From Flavobacteriales bacterium TMED123 (GTDB lineage: Bacteria > Bacteroidota > Bacteroidia > Flavobacteriales > BACL11): a DNA stretch of 64,000 nucleotides. The translations under genes and the position numbers were made by a program. Where the stretch lies: assembly GCA_002170165.1 (NCBI GenBank), contig NHFY01000013.1, forward strand, positions 1-64,000, in the 5' to 3' direction. The notes beneath the pieces were generated by a model, which was not told the origin of the DNA, ran no database searches, and saw only the letters and a list, made by a program, of their open reading frames with translations. How positions within the stretch are numbered: position 1 is the stretch's first letter; each line of letters opens with the position of its first letter. Below are positions 43,841 through 53,427 of the stretch, piece after piece.

Positions 43841-45313
43841 TTAGTATGATTTTGCAAATAACACCCTCTGATTAGATGCTTTTCCACTTAAAACACATTT
43901 GCCTAATTCTGCCTCTTTCTCAATAGGAATACATCTAATTGTGGCTTTGGTTTGTTGTTTTATTTTCTCTTCTGTTTCACTTGTACCATCCCAATGAGCC
44001 CAAACAAATCCGCCTGTTTCAATGAGTGATTTAAATTCCTCAAAAGAATCTGCTTTATATGTTTTTTCTTCTTTTCGTGTAAGTGCCTTTCTGTACAAAT
44101 TATCCTGAATTTGCTGCAAAAGATGTTCAACCTTATTTTCAATATCAGTAAGCTGATAAGTTTCTTTCTCCAATGTATCTCTTCTAGCAACTTCAATGGT
44201 TCCGTTTTCTAAATCTCTTTGTCCAATAGCAAGACGAATTGGCACTCCTTTTAATTCATACTCTGCAAATTTCCATCCTGGCTTATGCGTATCTCTATCA
44301 TCATATTTTACCGTGATGCCTTTGGCTTGTAATGCTTTTTGGACGATTTCAACCTTTTTACTGATTTGTTTCAGATGCTCTTCGCCTTTATAAATTGGCA
44401 CAATCACTACTTGAAAAGGGGCTAATTTTGGCGGTAATACCAAACCATTATCATCTGAATGCGTCATGATTAACGCCCCCATCAGACGGGTAGAAACCCC
44501 CCAAGAAGTTGCCCAGACAAAGTCTTTTTTTCCCTCCTTTGTAGCAAATTTTACATCAAAAGCTTTGGCAAAATTTTGACCTAAAAAATGAGAAGTTCCT
44601 ACTTGCAGCGCTTTTCCATCTTGCATTAATGCTTCTATACAATAAGTTTCAATGGCTCCAGCAAATCGTTCTGCTTCAGTTTTTGTACCTTTTTCAACTG
44701 GCATAGCCATAAAGTTTTCTGCAAAATCAGCATAAACATCCAAAATTTGCTTTGTCTCCTCAATGGCTTCTTGCTCAGTTGCATGAGCAGTATGCCCTTC
44801 TTGCCAAAGAAATTCAGCTGTTCTTAAAAACAAACGCGTACGCATTTCCCATCTTACAACATTAGCCCACTGATTGCATAAAATAGGTAAATCTCTGTAA
44901 GATTGAATCCACTTGCGATAAGTGTCCCAAATAATGGTTTCAGATGTAGGGCGGACAATAAGCTCTTCCTCTAATCTTGCTGTTGGATCAACTTCCACTC
45001 CACTACCATCCTCAGCATTTTTAAGCCTATAGTGTGTAACGACAGCACATTCCTTTGCAAAACCATCAACATGGCTTGCTTCTTTACTAAAATAAGATTT
45101 AGGAATAAAAATTGGAAAATAGGCATTCTGATGTCCTGTTTGTTTAAACATTTTATCTAAGACAGATTGCATTTTCTCCCAAATTGCATATCCATACGGT
45201 TTTATTACCATGCAACCTCTCACTCCTGAGTTTTCTGCCAAATCTGCTTGCTGTACTATATCATTATACCATTTGGAATAATCACTATCTCTTGCTGTCA
45301 GGTTTTTTACCAT
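43841..45313 (-). CDS. proS: Prolyl-tRNA synthetase (archaeal/eukaryotic type)
   Basis: A 490-aa class II synthetase that charges tRNA-Pro; the matching tRNA-Pro(GGG) is at the left edge of the window. The N-terminus [36 protein letters not shown], the class II motif 2 [26 protein letters not shown] and motif 3 near [15 protein letters not shown] mark the eukaryote-like form without the bacterial editing insertion. The C-terminal zinc-like region ([15 protein letters not shown]) follows. Two TAAATTTG -7 boxes precede it on the minus strand. Confidence 0.95.
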   Translation of the reverse strand: MVKNLTARDSDYSKWYNDIVQQADLAENSGVRGCMVIKPYGYAIWEKMQSVLDKMFKQTGHQNAYFPIFIPKSYFSKEASHVDGFAKECAVVTHYRLKNAEDGSGVEVDPTARLEEELIVRPTSETIIWDTYRKWIQSYRDLPILCNQWANVVRWEMRTRLFLRTAEFLWQEGHTAHATEQEAIEETKQILDVYADFAENFMAMPVEKGTKTEAERFAGAIETYCIEALMQDGKALQVGTSHFLGQNFAKAFDVKFATKEGKKDFVWATSWGVSTRLMGALIMTHSDDNGLVLPPKLAPFQVVIVPIYKGEEHLKQISKKVEIVQKALQAKGITVKYDDRDTHKPGWKFAEYELKGVPIRLAIGQRDLENGTIEVARRDTLEKETYQLTDIENKVEHLLQQIQDNLYRKALTRKEEKTYKADSFEEFKSLIETGGFVWAHWDGTSETEEKIKQQTKATIRCIPIEKEAELGKCVLSGKASNQRVLFAKSY

Positions 45314-45354
45314 TTATACTAAAAATTGTAATTTTACTAATGATTTTTCGTTAT

Positions 45355-45376
45355 CAAATTTAAAAAGCCAAATTTA
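45355..45376 (-). promoter_or_regulatory. Two tandem -7 boxes for proS
   Basis: On the minus strand TAAATTTG occurs twice, at 45376-45369 and 45362-45355, 42 and 56 bases before the proS start. Either or both could be used. Confidence 0.45.
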
Positions 45377-45388
45377 ATGAAATTAAAC

Positions 45389-45396
45389 TATCTTTG
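45389..45396 (+). promoter_or_regulatory. -7 box for the Tyr/His-rich lipoprotein operon
   Basis: TATCTTTG fits TAnnTTTG and ends 31 bases before the ATG at 45428. It lies back to back with the proS boxes. Confidence 0.4.
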
Positions 45397-45427
45397 TTTC
45401 TTTTAGTTAAATTAAAAAAATAACACC

Positions 45428-46429
45428 ATGAAAACAATAACATTTCTTTCAATTTTATTCGCAATTTTATTGAGCTCTTGCACAACAGTGTATTATACAA
45501 AAAGTTATGAAGATGCTAATTATTTAACACACGATGAGTTTGCTCAGTTTGAGGATTATACAACTGAAGATTTGGAAAATGAGAAAAATACAGTTGTTTC
45601 CGATACTTCTGAAGACGGCACAGTAATAAATAATTATTATGGTGATTATTATGAGGCAGATGATTATTATGATTTTTCCTATTCTGCTAGAATAAGACGT
45701 TTCCACCGGCCTGTTTGGAGTATGGGTTATTATGGCGGCTTATATACCGATTATTATTGGTATTCCTACAATCCTTATCATTGTGGATTGAGCATTTATT
45801 ATGGTTATAATTACGACCCTTATTATTCTCCATATTATAGTTGGGGATATTCTGGTTATTATTCAAAATACTATAGTTATTACAACAATCATCACTATGG
45901 TCATCACTATCATCATGGACACCATTATCATGAGAATGACACATACAGCTATCACAATAGCTATGACAATAATTCTGTGTATTACGGACCAAGAGGCTCT
46001 GTATCGTCAAAATCAAACAGCAATAGATCGGTTAAAACTGGGGCAAGTAGTCTAAATAACAAGAATACTACATATTATAAATTTAATAAAGCTGTAGACA
46101 AAAAAATAACACAAAGACAAATAAAAACTACCTCAAATAAAGGGGTAAAAACTAGTGTAAATAGAGCAACAACTAAATCAAAAACATCAAAATCAACTAT
46201 CAATAGAAGTGTAAAAACCAACACTTACAAAGGCAATCGATCCCAAACTACTAAAAACAATACTTACAAAAGTAATTCCAAAAGTAACAGGACATATACC
46301 AATCCAAAATCAAATTCCAATAGAAGCTATAATAATTCTAGAGGAAGTACTACAAAAAGTAGTGGAAATAGTAATAGAAGTTCTGGATCATCCCGATCTG
46401 GCAACAGAAGTGTAAAACCAAGAAAATGA
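45428..46429 (+). CDS. Tyr/His-rich and Ser/Asn-rich low-complexity lipoprotein
   Basis: A 333-aa lipoprotein of unknown function. The lipobox is LLSSC with Cys18. About 20-75 are acidic (DEFAQFEDYTTEDLENE). About 75-190 are extremely rich in Tyr, Gly, His and Ser (GYNYDPYYSPYYSWGYSGYY, HHYGHHYHHGHHYHEND). The rest to the C-terminus is basic and rich in Ser, Asn, Thr, Lys and Arg (RSVKTN, SNSKSNRTYTN, RSSGSSRSGNRSVKPRK). Similar composition appears in flavobacterial proteins mis-named vitellogenin-like. His clusters could bind metal and Tyr-rich stretches could self-assemble, but this is inference. A FadL-like porin gene starts 4 bases downstream. Confidence 0.8.
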   Translation: MKTITFLSILFAILLSSCTTVYYTKSYEDANYLTHDEFAQFEDYTTEDLENEKNTVVSDTSEDGTVINNYYGDYYEADDYYDFSYSARIRRFHRPVWSMGYYGGLYTDYYWYSYNPYHCGLSIYYGYNYDPYYSPYYSWGYSGYYSKYYSYYNNHHYGHHYHHGHHYHENDTYSYHNSYDNNSVYYGPRGSVSSKSNSNRSVKTGASSLNNKNTTYYKFNKAVDKKITQRQIKTTSNKGVKTSVNRATTKSKTSKSTINRSVKTNTYKGNRSQTTKNNTYKSNSKSNRTYTNPKSNSNRSYNNSRGSTTKSSGNSNRSSGSSRSGNRSVKPRK

Positions 46430-46433
46430 CAAA

Positions 46434-47873
46434 ATGCAAAAATTACTTTTTAGCTTATTAAGCGTTTCTCTTTTTTATTATTCCAATGCACAAACTGAAA
46501 TTGATGCCCTTAGGTATTCTAAAACAGATATTATGGGTACAGCAAGATTCTCAGCTATGGCCGGTGCTTATGGCGGATTAGGAGCTGATTTTACTGCACT
46601 GAGTTACAATCCTGCAGGAATTGGATTTTATCAATTTAGCGAGCTGACTGTTACACCCTCAATTTTTAACAATACTGCTACTTCCTATTTTGCTGGCGAA
46701 AAAAATACGGATGAAAGTATGCGGTTTAATTTTTCTAATTTTGGTTATCTGGTTGCCTCTCAAAAAAATGACAAACAGTGGAAAAGAATAAATATGGCTT
46801 TCGGCTACAACAGGCTAGCCAACTATAAAAATAGGACTTATATTAATGGCTATAATAGTAATAGCTCTTTGATTGATCATTTTGTTGCAAATGCAAACAC
46901 ACAAGGAGTGATTAATAATTTGAACAGCTTTGCTGAACTGCTGGCCTGGAACAGCTATCTGTTTAATCCAATAGACACCATTGATAATGGGAATTATATT
47001 TCCAATTTAAACTCTAGCTTGAGTAAAAGGCAAGAAAAAATCATAGAATCAAATGGAAATAGCGGAGAATATGTTTTTACTATAGGGACATCATTTGAAG
47101 ATAAGATTTATTTAGGAGCTACTATTGGTATGCCAAATATTGATTATCGTGAGAAATCAACTTATACAGAAAGTGAATTTGCCGATACTGCTACTCATTT
47201 GCAAAGCTTTGAATACCATGAAGAATTTTCTACATCTGGAAATGGTTTTAATTTGAAGGTTGGTGCAATTGCAAGATTAAATGATTGGATAAAGGTTGGA
47301 GGAGCACTTCACTCGCCTACTTTTTATGAGATGGAAGATGAATATAGCACAGCCATCAGAGCAAATTTTAACGACACATTAGACGTAAAGTATGAAGCTT
47401 CACCATTTGGCTATTTTAATTATGAATTAAAGACGCCATGGAAGACTATGGGAAGTATTGCAATAAACATTAGAAAGCAAGGGTTGATAACAGCTGATAT
47501 TGAAATGATAGATTACGCCTCAGCCAAATTCAATTCTGATACAGAGAAATTTACAGAAGTAAATAAGCTGATAAACACCACTTATCAAAAAGCAACAAAT
47601 ATTCGAATAGGTGGAGAGTTGAAGTACAAGCCCTTTAGAATAAGGGCAGGCTACGCGCTTTATGGTAGCCCTTATAAAGAAAATACCGAATTAGAAACAA
47701 AGAGCTATACTTTTGGATTAGGAATTGATAGAGGGTATTTTATTTTGGACTTTGCTTATATCCAATCTGAAAGAAGTGATGAGCATTTTATGTATAGCGC
47801 TAAATTGATAGCACCTGCAACTGTGGTTTCAACTACACATCAATTTTTATTTACTTTAGGCTTAAGGTACTAA
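46434..47873 (+). CDS. OmpP1/FadL-like outer-membrane transport protein
   Basis: A 479-aa predicted beta-barrel. Signal peptide 1-20 (SLFYYSNAQ). The hallmark of the family is present in GAYGGLGADFTALSYNPAGIGFYQFSELTVTPS, with the NPAG motif. Later strands include LYGSPYKENTELETKSYTFGLGIDRGYFILDFAYIQ, and the protein ends in a Tyr (LGLRY), as barrel proteins do. FadL-type channels take up long-chain fatty acids or other hydrophobic compounds. It follows the Tyr/His-rich lipoprotein gene by 4 bases and overlaps the convergent TPR gene by 4 bases. Confidence 0.88.
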   Translation: MQKLLFSLLSVSLFYYSNAQTEIDALRYSKTDIMGTARFSAMAGAYGGLGADFTALSYNPAGIGFYQFSELTVTPSIFNNTATSYFAGEKNTDESMRFNFSNFGYLVASQKNDKQWKRINMAFGYNRLANYKNRTYINGYNSNSSLIDHFVANANTQGVINNLNSFAELLAWNSYLFNPIDTIDNGNYISNLNSSLSKRQEKIIESNGNSGEYVFTIGTSFEDKIYLGATIGMPNIDYREKSTYTESEFADTATHLQSFEYHEEFSTSGNGFNLKVGAIARLNDWIKVGGALHSPTFYEMEDEYSTAIRANFNDTLDVKYEASPFGYFNYELKTPWKTMGSIAINIRKQGLITADIEMIDYASAKFNSDTEKFTEVNKLINTTYQKATNIRIGGELKYKPFRIRAGYALYGSPYKENTELETKSYTFGLGIDRGYFILDFAYIQSERSDEHFMYSAKLIAPATVVSTTHQFLFTLGLRY

Positions 47874-49357
47874 TTAGCAATACGATTTAAACCTGCTTTT
47901 GCTTTTTGGTGAATCCCCCTTTCATAATCAAAACCTTTCATGCTTAAACATTGATTATAAAACAATTTTGCCCTTTCATAATCTCCATTTTTTTCATGTT
48001 CAATACCAATTTGTAAGGCTGACATTGGTGCAAAATAAGCAGTAGACTGCCCTGATTTTTCCAAAGTTTTTACAAAAAAAGAAATTATTTCATCAGTTGG
48101 TTTTGCTAATTTTTGAGACACCCTTCCCTTTCTATACCAATATTCAATTGTGTTTTCTGTGTTTGAAAAGTATAAAGGATTCTCAATAATTTCTAACTCA
48201 TACATTGCCTTATAGTAATAGCCTCCATCATAAAACAAGCGACATTTAAGCAGGTTAGGATGCGAAAACCTGCCTTTCTCAGCCTGTTTTAGCGCTTGTT
48301 TATCTTCATCCAAATTTGCTTCCCCAACAATTTTTACTTGCTCTAGATTTAAATTTAGTGTTTTAATATCGTGCTCTAAATAAGCGATCCAAGCTAATTT
48401 ATGATAAGTAGACTTGATGTAATTCTCACCCTTAAAATTACGTAAAAAGAGTGCAAATTTTTGCTTTGCATTATCATAATCTAATTGATATAAATAGGAC
48501 ATTCCCATCAGATAATCCAAATAAGCAAAATGATATTTTCCATCTAGCTGTGGGCGATTATTTAGTATCTTAATTATCAATTCATTTTTCCCTAAGGAAG
48601 CCGATAGCCGAGCTGCCGCAAAAGCAAGTAGAATATGCTGAGTGTATTTCTCACCAATTGCTGTTAATGATTTTTGAAAACGATTCTTATCTATAGTTAA
48701 ATTCATCTCTAGAAAAGAAATCATAAAAAGTAGCTCTGTATTATAGCAGTTATAATCCTCATCCTCAGTAAAAAGTAAAAGTACTTCATCTAATTCCGCT
48801 AAGCCTTTCATGATACCACCATCTAACCCAATGCCATTTACAATCCATTGATAATTTTCTGGAATTGCGCCAATAAGACAATGTAAAAGCCCTATACCTT
48901 TTTTATTCAAGTGAAAACTAGGAAATCGCTCTTGATTTTTTTGTAATAGAAAATAAGCTTTCTGAATTTCGTAAGCTGCTAAAAAATACTCTTGAAATTT
49001 CAAGCGAGCAAAAGCCCATTGCAAATTAATTTCTGCTTTTGTATATAAATAATATGGAGAACTTTTATCGCACTTTTCAATTGCAGCAAGCCGCCTGTTT
49101 TTATTTGCTGAAATCTTTTTGAAAAACTCTCGGTCTTCACCAATAATTAAAGTGAGAAAATCTACATAATTTTCATTCAGCAGTATAATTCCATTTTGAG
49201 GATTTTGTTTTTTTTCTAAATCAATGAAGGATTGCCCTTTTTCAAGTTGCAAATCAATGATAGCAAGGTATGCATTCTGCATATTCTCATTCATGTCAAA
49301 TGCCGACAGCAAATGAGTATTATATGCAAAAAGTAGAAAAACTAGAATTCTTTTCAT
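47870..49357 (-). CDS. Secreted TPR-type protein of unknown function
   Basis: A 495-aa exported protein. Signal peptide 1-19 (VFLLFAYNTHLLSA). The mature part is alpha-helical with TPR-like repeats (QWAFARLKFQEYFLAAYEIQKAYFLL near 113-138, YHFAYLDYLMGMSYLYQLDYDNAKQKF near 275-300 and the C-terminal LQIGIEHEKNGDYERAKLFYNQCL). TPR arrays usually mediate protein contacts; none of the neighbours names a partner. It starts 20 bases after a hairpin terminator whose loop carries its likely -7 box. Confidence 0.75.
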   Translation of the reverse strand: MKRILVFLLFAYNTHLLSAFDMNENMQNAYLAIIDLQLEKGQSFIDLEKKQNPQNGIILLNENYVDFLTLIIGEDREFFKKISANKNRRLAAIEKCDKSSPYYLYTKAEINLQWAFARLKFQEYFLAAYEIQKAYFLLQKNQERFPSFHLNKKGIGLLHCLIGAIPENYQWIVNGIGLDGGIMKGLAELDEVLLLFTEDEDYNCYNTELLFMISFLEMNLTIDKNRFQKSLTAIGEKYTQHILLAFAAARLSASLGKNELIIKILNNRPQLDGKYHFAYLDYLMGMSYLYQLDYDNAKQKFALFLRNFKGENYIKSTYHKLAWIAYLEHDIKTLNLNLEQVKIVGEANLDEDKQALKQAEKGRFSHPNLLKCRLFYDGGYYYKAMYELEIIENPLYFSNTENTIEYWYRKGRVSQKLAKPTDEIISFFVKTLEKSGQSTAYFAPMSALQIGIEHEKNGDYERAKLFYNQCLSMKGFDYERGIHQKAKAGLNRIAN

Positions 49358-49361
49358 GACA

Positions 49362-49394
49362 TAAAAAAAGGGATCTCAAATATATGAAACCCCT
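49362..49394 (-). terminator. Terminator with a promoter -7 box in its loop
   Basis: On the minus strand AGGGGTTTCA (49394-49385) pairs with TGAGATCCCT (49378-49369) using two G-U pairs, which only fit that strand, and is followed by a T run. It ends the zinc-ribbon/Nif3 transcript. TATATTTG (49384-49377) spans the loop and start of the second arm, placing a -7 box for the next gene 19 bases before its ATG. Confidence 0.7.
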
Positions 49395-49421
49395 ATTAAA
49401 AGATAAATGATTTATTAAATC

Positions 49422-50189
49422 TTATTTTTCGAACATATTGGCATCTATAAGCATTCTACCACAATGTTCGCAAACAATTACTTTCTTATGCATTCTAATA
49501 TCCAATTGTCTTTGTGCTGGAATAATATTCTGACAACCTCCACAAGCATCTCTATCTACAGAGACTACTGCTAAACCATTTCTCACATTTGTTCTGATTC
49601 TATTGTAAGCAGTCAATAACCTTTCTTCAATCACATCTTTTGCCTTAGCTGATTTTCTCATCAAGCTTTTTTCTTCTTTCTCAGTTTCTTTAGTGATTTC
49701 GTCAAGCTCAGAATTTTTAATTTTTAGTTCCTTTTTTCTTTCCTTTAAACTCTCTTTTGTTCCAGCAATCACCTCGTCTTTTAATAGTTTCTTTGCCTTT
49801 ATTTCTTTTTCTTTTTTCTCGCAAAGATCTATTTCCAGATTTTGAAACTCAATTTCTTTAGAAAGCGATTCGTACTCTCTATTGTTTTTGATGTTAGTAA
49901 TTTGCGTATCGTATTTTTTAATAAGTGCTTTTGCATCTTTTTTCTTTAATCTTGATGCCGATAAGGTTTCTTCTAAAGATTCTAATTCATCTTTATGCTT
50001 ATCAACTCTAGTATTCAGCCCTGTAATATCATCTTCCAAGTCTTGAATTTCCAAAGGAAGCTCTCCTCTTACTACTCTAATCCTGTCAATAGCAGAATCA
50101 ATACATTGAAGTTCGTATAAGGCTTTTAATTTATCCTCTATTGTTGCTCTTGTAGCTTTTTTGCTTGTTTTTTTTGCGGTTTTTACCAT
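49422..50189 (-). CDS. Coiled-coil zinc-ribbon protein (DUF164/C4 zinc ribbon)
   Basis: A 255-aa cytoplasmic protein. Residues about 15-195 form a long coiled coil rich in Lys and Glu. The C-terminus is a C4 zinc ribbon with CGGCQNIIPAQRQLDIRMHKKVIVCEHCGRML holding the two CxxC pairs. This is the CdsZ/Cj0706-like family, conserved in many bacteria and thought to link to translation or degradation. It lies 4 bases after the Nif3-like gene on the same strand, a pairing found widely in bacteria. Confidence 0.9.
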   Translation of the reverse strand: MVKTAKKTSKKATRATIEDKLKALYELQCIDSAIDRIRVVRGELPLEIQDLEDDITGLNTRVDKHKDELESLEETLSASRLKKKDAKALIKKYDTQITNIKNNREYESLSKEIEFQNLEIDLCEKKEKEIKAKKLLKDEVIAGTKESLKERKKELKIKNSELDEITKETEKEEKSLMRKSAKAKDVIEERLLTAYNRIRTNVRNGLAVVSVDRDACGGCQNIIPAQRQLDIRMHKKVIVCEHCGRMLIDANMFEK

Positions 50190-50193
50190 CTTT

Positions 50194-51288
50194 TTAAAAG
50201 TACTTTATTGGATTTGTATTTACTTTTGATAATTGGACAGCAAATTTACTAAATTTTTTGATAAGCAAATCATAAATTAAGTCCTTTGTAAATTGCTCAC
50301 TTTCATAGTGTCCTATATCGGCAATAATGATATCATCATCAGCATCAAAAAACTCATGATACTTAAAATCTGCTGTTATGAGAATATCAGCTTTTGCGCT
50401 TTTTGCATTGGAGAGTAAAAAACTTCCACTTCCTCCACAAATTGCTACTGTTTCTATCTTATTTTTTACCAATTTACTATAACGCACACAATCGGTTTTC
50501 ATAGTGCTTTTTAGCAACTCTAAGAATGCTGCTGAAGCCATTGATTTTGACAATTTTCCAACAACTCCTGAGCCAATATTCTCATAAACATTATCCAATA
50601 TGTAAATTTGATAAGCGATCTCCTCATAAGGATGAGCATCTTTTATGGCCGTAATGATAGCTTGTTCTTTATGTTTTGGAAAAATGACTTCTATTCTTTC
50701 TTCCTTTTCTTGATGGCGCTCTCCAATCTCTCCTAAATGTGGATTACATCCTTCATTTGCCTTAAAAGTACCTTCTCCAACAGAGGTAAAACTACACTCA
50801 TCATAATTACCTATATCTCCAGCTCCTACTTTAAAAAGTTTATTCCTTACTTTTTCCGCATCTGAACTAGGGCAATAAACGGCCAGTTGCCTTAACAAAT
50901 CTTTTTTAGGTGAAAGTATTTTACAATTCTCGACTCCTAACTTCTCCGCAATTTTTGCACTTACGCCATTTCCTACATTATCCAAATTGGTATGAATGGC
51001 ATAAATTGCGATATCATTTTTAATTGCTTGGATAATAGTGCGCTCAACATAATTATTACCAGCAAGCTTTTTAAGCCCTGAAAAAATAATAGGATGATGT
51101 GCAATAATTAAATTACACCCCAATGCTATAGCTTCTTGAACTACTTCCTCAGTACAATCAAGTGTGATTAAAGCCGCATCTACTATTGAATTTTCATTAC
51201 CAACCAGCAAACCTGAATTATCATAATCTTCTTGAAAATGCAAGGGAGCAATACTTTCTAAATAATTGGTGATTTCTTTTATCTTCAT
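50194..51288 (-). CDS. Nif3-like dinuclear metal-centre protein
   Basis: A 364-aa cytoplasmic protein of the Nif3/DUF34 (YbgI-related) family, which forms hexamers with a two-metal site; its GTP cyclohydrolase I type 2 label in databases is not established. Metal ligands fit NLIIAHHPIIFSGL near 65 and DIGHYESEQFT near 325. A central insertion near 130-230 (YDECSFTSVGEGTFKANEGCNPHLGEIGERHQ) matches the longer family members with a PII-like insert. The ATG at 51288 is chosen over a longer frame. It pairs with the zinc-ribbon gene. Confidence 0.9.
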   Translation of the reverse strand: MKIKEITNYLESIAPLHFQEDYDNSGLLVGNENSIVDAALITLDCTEEVVQEAIALGCNLIIAHHPIIFSGLKKLAGNNYVERTIIQAIKNDIAIYAIHTNLDNVGNGVSAKIAEKLGVENCKILSPKKDLLRQLAVYCPSSDAEKVRNKLFKVGAGDIGNYDECSFTSVGEGTFKANEGCNPHLGEIGERHQEKEERIEVIFPKHKEQAIITAIKDAHPYEEIAYQIYILDNVYENIGSGVVGKLSKSMASAAFLELLKSTMKTDCVRYSKLVKNKIETVAICGGSGSFLLSNAKSAKADILITADFKYHEFFDADDDIIIADIGHYESEQFTKDLIYDLLIKKFSKFAVQLSKVNTNPIKYF

Positions 51289-51435
51289 TTTCCAAAAATA
51301 CAAAACTCAAAAAAAACATAGATGGGATTTGTATCACTTTTGATTTATTCTCCAAAACTTTTTCAGTAAGATGAATTAAGTTGAATGAATAGTTTTGATA
51401 GCTATAAATTAGTGATTGTAATCTGAAGATTAACA

Positions 51436-51471
51436 AAAAAATAAAAAAGTGAGATAAGAACCTCACTTTTT
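51436..51471 (-). terminator. Terminator of the nqr operon
   Basis: On the minus strand AAAAAGTGAG (51471-51462) pairs with CTCACTTTTT (51453-51444) around an 8-base loop and is followed by a T-rich tract. It lies 24 bases after the nqrF stop. Confidence 0.88.
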
Positions 51472-51494
51472 CAAAATTATGCTATATATTCAGT

Positions 51495-52802
51495 TTATCC
51501 GCCAAAGTCGTCAAACCTTACATTTTCATCTGGTATTCCCCAATCATCAGCCAATTTAAGTACAGCCTGATTCATAAGAGGGGGCCCACAGAAATACAAT
51601 TCTATATCTTCAGGTGTTTCATGATTAGTCAAGAATTTATCTATAACTACTTGATGTACAAAGCCAACAAATCCATCTCCATCTGAATCATCTAGACCTT
51701 TCTTTTCTATCCAATTGTCTTCTGGCAAAGCATCGGATAGAACTAAATGAAATTTAAAATTTGGAAAATCTTTTTCTAAATCCCTAAAATAATGAATATA
51801 AAAAAGCTCTGCCCTAGATCTCCCTCCGTAAAAATAAGTCACTTTTCTACCTGTCTTTAATGTTTTAAAAAGTTCATATAAATGAGAACGCATTGGCGCC
51901 ATTCCTGCTCCTCCTCCTATATATAACATCTCTGCATCACTATCATTAATAAAGAATTCTCCATAAGGCCCAGAAATAGTAACCTTATCTCCCTCTTTCA
52001 ATCCAAATATATATGAAGAAGCGATTCCTGGATTAACATCCATGAAATTATTTTTATCTCTGTCCCAAGGAGGTGTTGCAACCCTAACATTTAACATAAT
52101 CTTTCTGCCTTCAGCTGGATATGAAGCCATAGAATATGCTCTAACTACTTCTTCATCATTTTTCATCACCAATTCTCTCATAGTTCCCTTTGACCAGTCA
52201 GACTCAAATTTATTAGGCTCCCCTGGATGATCTTGTGGATGAGCTGAAACATTCATATCAGAATACTTAACTTCTCCTTCAGGTATTTTAATTTGAATAT
52301 ATCCTCCAGCAAGATACCCCATATCTTCTGGAATTTCAACAATAAATTCTTTAATATATGTAGCAACATTATAATTCGACACAACTGTAGCCTCCCACTC
52401 TTTTACTCCAAAAACTTCTTCTGGAATTTCTATTTCCATATCTTCTTTAACTTTAACTTGACATCCAAGTCTAAAATTATCTGCAATCTGTTTTCTTGTA
52501 AAATGTGGTTTTTCAGTTGGTAAAATCCCTCCACCTCCTTTATGCACTTGGCATGTACATTGCACACAAGTTCCACCACCACCACAAGCTGAAGGTAAGA
52601 AAATACCAGCATCACTCAAAGTAGTAAGGACAGTATTTCCTCCATCAACTTCTAATTCTTTCTCGCCATTAATAATTAATTTAATCTTTCCTGCAGGACT
52701 AAGTTTTGATTTTGTGAAAAGTAAAACACTAACTAATGTAATAATCACAGTTAGAAAAATGACTACACTACTTATTATTGTTATTGCACTTAGTAATATC
52801 AT
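51495..52802 (-). CDS. nqrF: Na+-translocating NADH:quinone reductase subunit F
   Basis: A 435-aa inner-membrane protein that takes electrons from NADH into the Nqr complex. An N-terminal membrane helix (about 4-28) is followed by a ferredoxin domain with [2Fe-2S] ligands Cys73, Cys79, Cys82 and Cys114, then an FAD domain (EVVRAYSMASYPAEG, YSMAS near residue 213) and an NADH domain (MLYIGGGAGMAPMRSHL ... YFCGPPLMNQAV). The C-terminal FDDFGG is the family end. It is the last gene of nqrABCDEF, 5 bases after nqrE. Confidence 0.97.
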   Translation of the reverse strand: MILLSAITIISSVVIFLTVIITLVSVLLFTKSKLSPAGKIKLIINGEKELEVDGGNTVLTTLSDAGIFLPSACGGGGTCVQCTCQVHKGGGGILPTEKPHFTRKQIADNFRLGCQVKVKEDMEIEIPEEVFGVKEWEATVVSNYNVATYIKEFIVEIPEDMGYLAGGYIQIKIPEGEVKYSDMNVSAHPQDHPGEPNKFESDWSKGTMRELVMKNDEEVVRAYSMASYPAEGRKIMLNVRVATPPWDRDKNNFMDVNPGIASSYIFGLKEGDKVTISGPYGEFFINDSDAEMLYIGGGAGMAPMRSHLYELFKTLKTGRKVTYFYGGRSRAELFYIHYFRDLEKDFPNFKFHLVLSDALPEDNWIEKKGLDDSDGDGFVGFVHQVVIDKFLTNHETPEDIELYFCGPPLMNQAVLKLADDWGIPDENVRFDDFGG

Positions 52803-52807
52803 AAAAA

Positions 52808-53425
52808 TTATAACTTGATTCCCATAAAACTCATAAATGCAATACCCATCAAGCCAGTAATTATATATGTAATACCCAAGCCTCTTAAAGGGCCAGGAAC
52901 ATTTGAATATCTAATTTTCTCTCGAATTGCAGCAAGTCCAACAATGGCTAAGAAGAATCCAGAACCTGAACCCAAACCAAATACAGTTGCTTCTGTAATA
53001 TTTACATAAGCACGTTCTTGCATAAATAATGAAGAGCCTAATATTGCACAATTCACAGCAATTAATGGTAAAAACAAACCTAATGAACCATAAAGAGCAG
53101 GAGAAAACTTCTCTATAATCATCTCTACAAGCTGAACCATAGAAGCAATAACTGCAATAAACATAATAAAAGAAAGAAAGCTTAAATCAACATCATTAAA
53201 GTTTTCACCGAGCCATGATAATGCCCCTTCTTGTAAAACATAAGTCTCTAATAAAAAGTTTAAAGGAACGGTTATTCCTAAAACAAAAACTACTGCTCCC
53301 CCCATACCGACAGATGTTTCTACCGTTTTTGATATAGCAAGGTAAGAACACATGCCTAAGAAATAAGCAAAAACCATATTTTCTATGAATACTGCTTTAA
53401 TAAATATATTTACTAATTCTTCCAT
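52808..53425 (-). CDS. nqrE: Na+-translocating NADH:quinone reductase subunit E
   Basis: A 205-aa integral membrane subunit with six helices. Cys26 (LGMCSYLAIS) and Cys126 (AVNCAILG) match the intramembrane iron-sulfur ligands shared with NqrD in the Vibrio complex. The loop GSGSGFFLAIVGLAAIREKIRYSNVP identifies it as NqrE rather than the Rnf relative RnfA. It lies 2 bases after nqrD. Confidence 0.96.
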   Translation of the reverse strand: MEELVNIFIKAVFIENMVFAYFLGMCSYLAISKTVETSVGMGGAVVFVLGITVPLNFLLETYVLQEGALSWLGENFNDVDLSFLSFIMFIAVIASMVQLVEMIIEKFSPALYGSLGLFLPLIAVNCAILGSSLFMQERAYVNITEATVFGLGSGSGFFLAIVGLAAIREKIRYSNVPGPLRGLGITYIITGLMGIAFMSFMGIKL

Positions 53426-53427
53426 GT

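Noticed and set aside
45800-45960. Possible tandem DNA repeat or CRISPR-like array in the TAT/CAT-rich region
   Set aside because: The unit is codon-sized and irregular, with no fixed repeat and spacer lengths; it encodes Tyr and His runs.
45687-46055. Open frames rich in His/Asn or Ile/Thr in other frames of the Tyr/His-rich gene
   Set aside because: They are by-products of the repetitive codons in the lipoprotein gene and have no start or promoter of their own.
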